From positions 23,153 through 28,197 of the forward strand of contig DFTJ01000017.1 of NCBI GenBank assembly GCA_002381485.1: a DNA stretch of 5,045 nt, read 5' to 3'. The notes under the pieces are model-generated. The model saw only the letters and a list, made by a program, of their open reading frames with translations, searched no databases and was not told the origin of the DNA. The position numbers were made by a program, and so were the translations under genes. Positions within the stretch are counted from its first letter, which is position 1. Each line of letters begins with the position of its first letter. Positions 1-4,525 of this stretch are shown in pieces. The DNA comes from Candidatus Saccharibacteria bacterium UBA4215. GTDB taxonomy: Bacteria > Patescibacteriota > Saccharimonadia > Saccharimonadales > Saccharimonadaceae.

Positions 1-511
1 GGATGGATGCCTTGACGAGGTCGCCGTAGACGAGCTGCTCGCCGAGCTCGCAGGTTGCAGGCACAGTCGAAACCGATGCCTCTGCAGAGCAGTCGAGCGG
101 GCCCTGAAGCGTGCCGTTCCAGTTGTCGACAACGGCAGTTGCGCCGTCGTCAGGAACGAGCTCGATCAGGTACTCGTAGGGGTACGAGCCGGGGACGGGC
201 GGAGTTGCCGGGTTGTACGACGCGTTTGTGGGCGTGTCGTACGTGATCGTCTCCCCCACCTCGCAGGTGGCGTCGACGATCGTGATGTTGCCGTCAGCGA
301 CCAGCGGGTCGCTGGCCGGAGAAAGCGCGGGGGGCGCTTCCTCGACAGTCGATTCCTCGGTCGTGGTGACCGTCTCCTCGACCGTGACATCGGTGGTGTC
401 GTCGGGTTCGGAGGCATAGGCCGCCGTCCCAACGCTACCGCCAGCAAGCAAGAGCATGGCCGTCAAGACGGCTGCACCCTTGCTGCTTCGGGTACGGGTA
501 TTGAGTTGCAT
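1..511 (-). CDS. Secreted cysteine-containing repeat surface protein, N-terminal part (runs off left edge)
   Basis: No stop codon interrupts this frame from the ATG at 511-509 to the window edge, giving 170 visible residues. The N-terminus is a Sec signal peptide: basic MQLNTRTRSSK, then a hydrophobic core AAVLTAMLLLAGGSVGTA, then an AYA|SE cleavage site near residue 33. Residues 35-66 are a Thr/Glu/Val/Pro-rich linker, typical of exported surface proteins. A module starts near residue 80 (ATCEVGETITYD) and appears to restart near residue 151 (PATCELGEQLVYGD), so the mature part is probably a tandem array. Cysteines lie at 83, 141 and 154; Cys83 and Cys141 could form a disulfide within one module. 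An AAAGAG Shine-Dalgarno (525-520) sits 8 bases before the ATG. GC is about 65%, against about 50% in the ATPase, and roughly 85% of third positions are G/C in residues 81-140. The family is not recognised. A role in adhesion or contact with a host cell is inference. The C-terminal anchor is outside the window. Confidence 0.82.
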   Translation of the reverse strand, partial: MQLNTRTRSSKGAAVLTAMLLLAGGSVGTAAYASEPDDTTDVTVEETVTTTEESTVEEAPPALSPASDPLVADGNITIVDATCEVGETITYDTPTNASYNPATPPVPGSYPYEYLIELVPDDGATAVVDNWNGTLQGPLDCSAEASVSTVPATCELGEQLVYGDLVKASI

Positions 512-538
512 TTGCAGAACTCTTTTCTACTCGGGTGG

Positions 539-562
539 ACACGTTATCGGGGGATAACGTGT
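539..562 (-). repeat. 10-bp perfect inverted repeat with GGGG/CCCC loop in the secreted-protein leader
   Basis: ACACGTTATC (539-548) and GATAACGTGT (553-562) are exact reverse complements separated by four bases. The dyad lies 27 bases upstream of the minus-strand ATG at 511 and downstream of the predicted promoter, so it would be transcribed in the 5' leader. No T-tract follows on either strand, so it is not a classical terminator. It could be a stabilising or regulatory RNA hairpin, or a DNA operator for a dimeric repressor. The sequence alone cannot separate these. Confidence 0.75.
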
Positions 563-590
563 TGTGTCGTAAGCCAACTTGCTAAGGTTC

Positions 591-611
591 GAGATGCCGC
601 GCGGCCATCTC
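591..611 (-). repeat. GC-rich hairpin in the secreted-protein leader
   Basis: Read on the minus strand, GAGAT (611-607) pairs with ATCTC (595-591), and inside this GCCG pairs with CGGC with one bulged G. The core is almost all G/C. It lies about 80 bases upstream of the secreted-protein start, within the predicted transcript, so that leader would hold two hairpins. No function can be assigned. Confidence 0.5.
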
Positions 612-647
612 AATCCGAAGAGAGCTGGCTACACAACATTAAGCGAA

Positions 648-676
648 ACTATAACATGGAATTATTAAAAAGTAAA
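648..676 (-). promoter_or_regulatory. Predicted promoter for the secreted-protein gene
   Basis: On the minus strand there is a -35-like TTTACT (676-671), a 17-base spacer, and a -10 TATAGT (653-648). The -10 is preceded by TGT, giving an extended -10 (TGn-TATAGT). The start of transcription would fall near 641, giving a leader of about 130 nt that contains the hairpins at 591-611 and 539-562. The region is AT-rich, in sharp contrast to the gene it would drive. Confidence 0.55.
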
Positions 677-709
677 GAGTTGAGAGTGCTTTTTTGTACC
701 TAAAAACGC

Positions 710-740
710 TTGACGCCTATGCTAATAGGTAGCGTATACT
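710..740 (+). promoter_or_regulatory. Predicted promoter with 19-base spacer and internal dyad, upstream of the 83-residue protein
   Basis: TTGACG (710-715) and TATACT (735-740) each match the sigma-70 consensus at five of six positions, but they are 19 bases apart rather than 17. The inverted repeat CCTAT-GCTA-ATAGG (716-729) lies inside the spacer and starts directly after the -35. Over-long spacers carrying a dyad in this position are the known hallmark of MerR-family-controlled promoters. An AT-rich stretch lies upstream of the -35 (690-706). Transcription would start near 747. No MerR-type regulator is visible in the window. Confidence 0.55.
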
Positions 741-746
741 AAAAGG

Positions 747-1030
747 AGTCATGCGAGTACTTCCCTAGCCTCCTAAGGGCCAAGAGGATTTCCACTCTCA
801 GGCTTACAGAAGCCACCAATCGATACCACGCACACTACGGAGTTAACACGCAAGCGCCCCTGGTCATCGACACAATTCTACGTGATATTTGGTAAACAGG
901 ATAAGAGTCAAAACGGTCTCTCCTTCCCTCTCCAAATCACTCCTCCAAAATCCGTTTGCTGATCAGATTCCTTTGTTCAGCCTTTTTGCGTTTATCGCAC
1001 AACAATCTTAAACTTTTGGAGAATATACCC
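747..1030 (+). promoter_or_regulatory. Long putative 5' leader with possible Shine-Dalgarno sequestration
   Basis: From the predicted start near 747 to the ATG at 1031 there are about 285 bases with no convincing coding sequence on either strand. Elements seen are a 5-bp hairpin, GGCTT-ACAG-AAGCC (801-814), and a pyrimidine-rich tract (918-946). Within and just after that tract are two 8-base segments, TCTCCAAA (929-936) and CTCCAAAA (943-950). They are exact complements of overlapping 8-mers that cover the Shine-Dalgarno at 1014-1022. This would allow translational control by RNA folding. No known riboswitch, T-box, tmRNA, SRP RNA or RNase P core motif was recognised. A nearer promoter, which would make the leader short, cannot be excluded. 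Confidence 0.4.
1018..1022 (+). promoter_or_regulatory. Shine-Dalgarno fixing the start of the 83-residue protein
   Basis: GGAGA lies 8 bases before the ATG at 1031. This favours that ATG over an in-frame TTG at 956, which has no ribosome-binding site and would add 25 residues. Confidence 0.8.
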
Positions 1031-1282
1031 ATGAATCGTGTCACAATCAACGAACAAGTTTCAATCACCCAGCTCGGTTTCAAGAAGAACTTGTCAACCT
1101 ATCCGCGCCGCATGGAGTACAAGGGGGCTGTCTATAACTTTATTGATGCTGGCCTTAGTTGCTTGGTGCGTTCTGGTGAACAGATGGCTCAAATTATCAC
1201 TCTGTCGGACGGACAGTCGTTCTACCGTCTGCGAAGCGATAACCACGGTGGCAACTGGACATTACTGAATATCTTTCAGTAG
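1031..1282 (+). CDS. Uncharacterised 83-residue protein
   Basis: The gene runs from ATG 1031, with a good Shine-Dalgarno 8 bases upstream, to TAG 1280-1282. A strong intrinsic terminator follows 19 bases later, so it looks like a complete single-gene unit. The protein has no signal peptide or membrane segment. Residues 1-27 are polar and basic, ending in LSTYPRRMEYKG. Residues 28-83 alternate polar and hydrophobic residues in short strands (AVYNFIDAG, SCLVRSG, AQIITLSDG, FYRLRSD, NWTLLNIF) joined by turns, which suggests a small mostly-beta domain. It has one cysteine (Cys44) and no metal-ligand cluster. I do not recognise the family and assign no function. The predicted promoter with a MerR-like spacer and the long leader suggest it is conditionally expressed, which is inference. 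That it is a real gene is well supported by its RBS, terminator and codon pattern. Confidence 0.8.
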   Translation: MNRVTINEQVSITQLGFKKNLSTYPRRMEYKGAVYNFIDAGLSCLVRSGEQMAQIITLSDGQSFYRLRSDNHGGNWTLLNIFQ

Positions 1283-1301
1283 ATGGTGTCGCTGGTGAAT
1301 T

Positions 1302-1329
1302 AACTCGGCCTCAAGTAGGCCGAGTTTTT
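1302..1329 (+). terminator. Intrinsic terminator between convergent genes
   Basis: AACTCGGCCT (1302-1311) pairs perfectly over 10 bp with AGGCCGAGTT (1317-1326) around a CAAGT loop. The run of five T (1325-1329) ends transcription of the 83-residue gene. The ATPase, coming from the other side, has its TAA at 1330-1328, two bases before the same hairpin, and its stop codon overlaps the T-tract. On the minus strand only TTAATT follows the stem, so termination there should be weaker. Confidence 0.9.
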
Positions 1330-3859
1330 AGTTGGTCTGCAATTTGACAAATCGGCGACCAAACCATTTGTGGATTTCGACGACAGTAATCATGACACTA
1401 AATACGACGACGCCCGTCAGTGCCAAGTCACTCAGCGCAACAGGCTGTAGCCCCAAAGGCCCTTGGAGCGGTCCAAAGAGCGCCAACGACTGCAGCATGA
1501 TAGAGACGCCGAGCCCAATGTAGAAGGCCTTGCTGAACGTCCTGATTCGCGTAAAGACTGATTCGAAGGTGCTACGGGCGCTAAAGGCGTTTGCCCACTG
1601 CATGCCGATAAGGGCAGCAAAGGTAATCGTTGAGGCATATCCGTAGCCGTATTGTTCGCCAAACGTGATAAACAGGGTAATTGCGAGGGTTGCCATCGTG
1701 AGTGCCACCATAGCGATGCGGCTAATGATGTACCAGCTGAGGAGAGGTGCCTTTGGAGAAATGGGCTTTTGCTTCATGATGTCTTTTTCGCCTGGCTCGA
1801 GCCCCAGAGGAATCACCATCGAGGTATCCGTTACGAGGTTTGCCCATAAGATCTGAACAGGCTGCAAGGGAGGCGGCAGCCCAATGGCTATTGAAGTGAC
1901 GAATGTCAGGGCTTCACCAGTATTCGTCGACAGAAGGTAGAATAGCATGCGACGGATGTTCGAGAAGATGATGCGCCCTTCTTGCATGGCACGGATGATG
2001 CTCTCGAAGTTATTATTCAACAGAATGATGTCACCGGCATCTTTAGCAATTTCTGAGCCGCTCCCCATCGCAACCCCAACATGAGCATTCGAAAGCGCTG
2101 GGACGTCATTAACGCCGTCCCCTGTCATGGCAGCAATTTCTTTGGTCTTTAAGACTTGCAGGATGCGGAACTTGTTTTCGGGCGTAACGCGCGAGAAAAC
2201 ACGGGCATTGTGAACTTCTTTGATGAGCTGCTTTTTGGTCATTTCGGTCATCTTGCGACTATCAAATACCTGGTCGCGTGATTCAATCAGCCCAAGTTGG
2301 CGGCCGATGTGATAGGCCGTTTCGTAGTGGTCGCCAGTGATCATACGGACGGTGACGCCAGCGTTCTGGGCGACACGAATTGCTTTGCGGGCTGTTGGTC
2401 GTAAGGTGTCGGCAACTGCCAGGAAGCCGACAAATTCAAAGTGGAGCTTGGTGTGTAGCTCCTCGAAGTCTTTAATTGGTTTTGGAATAGTGGCTTTAGC
2501 GAGCGCGATAACACGATATCCCTGGCCGGTGAGTCCCTGGAGGGCGTTTTCGGCTTCTTCTGTTTCAGCTTTGTTGAGGTGGCTTCTGGCCATGACTTGT
2601 TCGGGGGCACCCTTAATTAAGAGCTCATACTTCCCCTTGTGGTGCCAGATGTTGCCGCTCATGGAAAATGCTTGGTTGAACGGCAGTTTGCCAACTGATT
2701 CCCCGGGAAGTTCAATCAGGTCCTTTGCGGTTGTGAACTCAATCATGGCGACATCTAAGGGGTCGCGGGTCTTCTCGCTGTGGTGGTTGATAGTACGGTG
2801 CGCAATGGTTGGCAAATGATGATCGCTGTTTTCTGGTTGCCACGTCTCTTGAACAGAAAGTTTATTTTCGGTGAGAGTCCCCGTCTTGTCAGTGGCAATG
2901 GTAGTGATAACCCCGATTGTTTCAATTGCCCGCATGGTACGCACGAGCGCTTTTTTGGCAGCCATGCGGCGCATACCGAGCACAAGAATGACCGAAATCG
3001 CCACAGGAAGGCTTTCTGGGACTGCCGAAACAGCAATGGCAAGAACATACAGGATGGCTTCGGTTAGTTCCAGGCCACGGAGTAACGCAATCACGAAGGC
3101 GACAATGGCAAGCCCCGAGACAGCCGCAACGATGTAACTAATGAGTCTGTCGATTTTCTTTTGCACCGGGCTAGTGCTGGCGTCGGCGGTTTTCTTGCTA
3201 AGGGCAGCGATACGGCCAAACTCAGTATCGTTTCCTGTTGAGATGACGACGCCAGTAGCGGATCCAGCCACAAGGAATGAACCCTGGAACAGCATGTTCG
3301 TTTGTTCATATACTTGCTTGTCGCTCTCGATTGCTTCGATCTGCTTACTGACCGGTGTTGACTCGCCCGTCAACACGGCTTCATCAGCACGTAAACTGCT
3401 TGCTTCGGTGATACGGATATCAGCCGGTATCTTATCCCCTTCTGATATCTTGATGACGTCACCGGGTACCAAAAATTCGCTATCAATAGAAATAGGCTGA
3501 CCATTACGGAGTACTTCAACTTTCTGGGCGGAGTGTTTTTGAAGACTGCGGAGGATCCGATCGGTTGAGAAGCGCTGCACGTAATAGATGATGGCACTGA
3601 CCAAAATAATCGTCAGGATAATAATGCCGTCAAAGGCGCCGCCATGCAAAAAACTCACAACGGCAGCGATAAAGAGGACGAGCATGAATACGTTACGGAA
3701 TGGATCGATCAGGATTCGCCACAATGGCTCGCCTTTAATTTTTAGGCTGTTGGGCCCGTATGAGGCTAATCTTTCTTCGGCCGTACGTTTTGACAGCCCT
3801 TCTGGTGACGATTTAAGGGCGTCGAAGGTTTTATCGATCGTTTTATCATAAAAAAGCAT
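1328..3859 (-). CDS. P-type cation-transporting ATPase, Ca2+-pump-like (P2A)
   Basis: This is a complete 843-residue pump that uses ATP to move cations across the membrane. Visible in order are: an N-terminal cation-ATPase segment (1-45); M1-M2 (about 57-94); the actuator domain with TGES at 164-167; M3-M4 (about 240-295) with PESLP at 281-285; the phosphorylation motif DKTGTLT at 324-330 (Asp324); nucleotide-binding KGAPE at 416-420; TGD at 508-510; the Mg-binding hinge TGDGVND at 579-585; and M5-M10 (about 635-830). All catalytic motifs are intact. Ion-site residues match SERCA/PMR1 pumps: Glu282 (M4), Asn646 and Glu649 (M5), and Asn674, Thr677 and Asp678 (M6). M8 has Gln754 where SERCA has a site-I Glu, so one Ca2+ per cycle is plausible; another cation cannot be excluded. 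The nucleotide-binding domain is compact. No Shine-Dalgarno precedes the ATG, and the promoter places the transcript start at or next to it, so translation is probably leaderless. Confidence 0.95.
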   Translation of the reverse strand: MLFYDKTIDKTFDALKSSPEGLSKRTAEERLASYGPNSLKIKGEPLWRILIDPFRNVFMLVLFIAAVVSFLHGGAFDGIIILTIILVSAIIYYVQRFSTDRILRSLQKHSAQKVEVLRNGQPISIDSEFLVPGDVIKISEGDKIPADIRITEASSLRADEAVLTGESTPVSKQIEAIESDKQVYEQTNMLFQGSFLVAGSATGVVISTGNDTEFGRIAALSKKTADASTSPVQKKIDRLISYIVAAVSGLAIVAFVIALLRGLELTEAILYVLAIAVSAVPESLPVAISVILVLGMRRMAAKKALVRTMRAIETIGVITTIATDKTGTLTENKLSVQETWQPENSDHHLPTIAHRTINHHSEKTRDPLDVAMIEFTTAKDLIELPGESVGKLPFNQAFSMSGNIWHHKGKYELLIKGAPEQVMARSHLNKAETEEAENALQGLTGQGYRVIALAKATIPKPIKDFEELHTKLHFEFVGFLAVADTLRPTARKAIRVAQNAGVTVRMITGDHYETAYHIGRQLGLIESRDQVFDSRKMTEMTKKQLIKEVHNARVFSRVTPENKFRILQVLKTKEIAAMTGDGVNDVPALSNAHVGVAMGSGSEIAKDAGDIILLNNNFESIIRAMQEGRIIFSNIRRMLFYLLSTNTGEALTFVTSIAIGLPPPLQPVQILWANLVTDTSMVIPLGLEPGEKDIMKQKPISPKAPLLSWYIISRIAMVALTMATLAITLFITFGEQYGYGYASTITFAALIGMQWANAFSARSTFESVFTRIRTFSKAFYIGLGVSIMLQSLALFGPLQGPLGLQPVALSDLALTGVVVFSVMITVVEIHKWFGRRFVKLQTN

Positions 3860-3866
3860 TAGCTCT

Positions 3867-3875
3867 ATTGTAGCA
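3867..3875 (-). promoter_or_regulatory. Extended -10 promoter giving a leaderless ATPase transcript
   Basis: On the minus strand TGCTACAAT (3875-3867) matches the extended -10 consensus TGnTATAAT with one mismatch. It starts on the last T of the upstream terminator. No good -35 is seen, because the expected place falls inside the terminator hairpin, and extended -10 promoters often lack one. Transcription would begin near 3860, at or within a base of the ATPase ATG (3859). Confidence 0.6.
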
Positions 3876-3901
3876 AAAACAGCCCCTGCGTAGGGACTGT
3901 T
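3875..3901 (-). terminator. Intrinsic terminator of the Gre-like gene
   Basis: On the minus strand AACAGTCCCT (3901-3892) pairs with AGGGGCTGTT (3887-3878) over 10 bp, including one G-T wobble, around an ACGC loop. TTTTT (3879-3875) follows. It begins 24 bases after the Gre-like TAG and separates that gene from the ATPase. Four T also follow the stem on the plus strand, so it may stop antisense transcripts too. Confidence 0.88.
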
Positions 3902-3925
3902 TTGTGGAGAGTGTGTACGGTGTGC

Positions 3926-4402
3926 CTATTTGACGCTCACGAGCTTCATTTGGTAGCCGCTTCCCCACTGGACGGTTTCTTTGGCCGTTTTGCCAATCAG
4001 GCTTTGCCCGAGGGGGCTGACAACTGAAATGCGTCCATCGCTTGGGTTGGCCTCGATCGTGTCAACGAGTGTGTATTGAAATAGCCTTCCCTGCTGATCG
4101 AGCAGGCTGACCACCGAGCCAAGGGCCACCTTCATGCGGGCGCTTCGCGTTGGGATTAGTTTTGCGCGCGACAGGGTGAGCTTCTTCTCGTGGAGCTCTA
4201 CCTCGACTGCCTCTAGGCGTGCGAGTCGCTCGATGCGCTCTAGCCTATCATCGTGGCTGCTAGTGCGGTCGAGGTCGTGGAGGCCCTTGATGAGTGCGCT
4301 GCGATCGCGCTCGAGCGTGGCGATGCTTTTCTTCATTTCCTTCATGCCCTTTTTGCTTAGTAGGACTGTTTTTTCTGGTGTGGTGATGGTGGCAGTGTTC
4401 AT
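3926..4402 (-). CDS. GreA/GreB-family transcription elongation (transcript cleavage) factor, divergent tip
   Basis: The protein has 158 residues, the usual size for GreA/GreB. These factors insert a coiled coil into the RNA polymerase secondary channel and stimulate cleavage of backtracked RNA. Residues 14-83 form a Lys/Arg/Glu-rich helical hairpin that starts at LLSKKG and ends at RAKLI, as in GreA. Residues about 90-158 form the FKBP-like C-terminal domain, with the hallmark SVVSPLGQSLIGK at 126-138. The canonical tip (GDLxENAEY in GreA) is absent. In its place is RTSSHDDRLER (46-56), which keeps a D-x-x-E pair (Asp52, Glu55) in a shifted register. Cleavage activity is therefore uncertain; it could be a divergent Gre factor or a secondary-channel regulator. 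AAGGAG (4418-4413) lies 10 bases before the ATG, and a short N-terminal extension (1-13) precedes the coil. The gene has its own terminator downstream and a 123-base gap upstream. Confidence 0.88.
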   Translation of the reverse strand: MNTATITTPEKTVLLSKKGMKEMKKSIATLERDRSALIKGLHDLDRTSSHDDRLERIERLARLEAVEVELHEKKLTLSRAKLIPTRSARMKVALGSVVSLLDQQGRLFQYTLVDTIEANPSDGRISVVSPLGQSLIGKTAKETVQWGSGYQMKLVSVK

Positions 4403-4412
4403 AATGTTCCCG

Positions 4413-4418
4413 CTCCTT
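4413..4418 (-). promoter_or_regulatory. Shine-Dalgarno of the Gre-like gene
   Basis: AAGGAG is read on the minus strand, 10 bases before the ATG at 4402-4400. It supports that start, which includes the short N-terminal extension before the coiled coil. Confidence 0.75.
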
Positions 4419-4525
4419 CTTTTGCTGCTTTGCAGTGTTTTGTGTAGCTGTTTGCCGCTACTGCTTATAGTATTGCGCGCTATGCTGAGATTATTCTTAA
4501 AAAAGCCGGCAACATTGTTGTAATT

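Noticed and set aside
506..703. Plus-strand 65-codon open frame over the divergent intergenic region
   Set aside because: It starts inside the secreted-protein gene on the other strand, runs through two hairpins and a promoter, and has no RBS or plausible protein composition.
751..768. Five-codon leader peptide (ATG 751 to TAG 768) after AAAAGGAG
   Set aside because: The purine run is only 2 bases from the ATG and would mostly lie before the predicted transcript start. The peptide is too short to support.
817..915. Structured RNA gene (tRNA, tmRNA, SRP RNA, RNase P) in the intergenic stretch
   Set aside because: No conserved core motif of any of these was found on either strand. I see nothing identifiable in this part.
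956..1030. In-frame N-terminal extension of the 83-residue protein from a TTG at 956
   Set aside because: It has no Shine-Dalgarno, whereas the ATG at 1031 has GGAGA 8 bases upstream. The extension would also overlap the predicted leader elements.
2337..2819. Plus-strand 160-codon open frame inside the ATPase
   Set aside because: It is antisense to the nucleotide-binding region of a pump with all motifs intact, and it has no recognisable domain or RBS.
4464..4495. Promoter for the Gre-like gene around TACTAT (4472-4467)
   Set aside because: The -10-like box is acceptable, but no -35 match appears at 16-18 bases and there is no TGn extension.
4499..4520. Possible terminator after the histidine kinase (GCCGGC followed by six T on the minus strand)
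   Set aside because: The only stem possible is CAAC/GTTG with a 3-base loop, not adjacent to the T-tract, and GCCGGC pairs only with itself. This is too weak to call.
4134..4523. Plus-strand 129-codon Ser/Leu-rich frame opposite the Gre-like gene
   Set aside because: Its low-complexity composition is what the reverse of a Glu/Arg-rich coiled coil gives, and it has no supporting signals.
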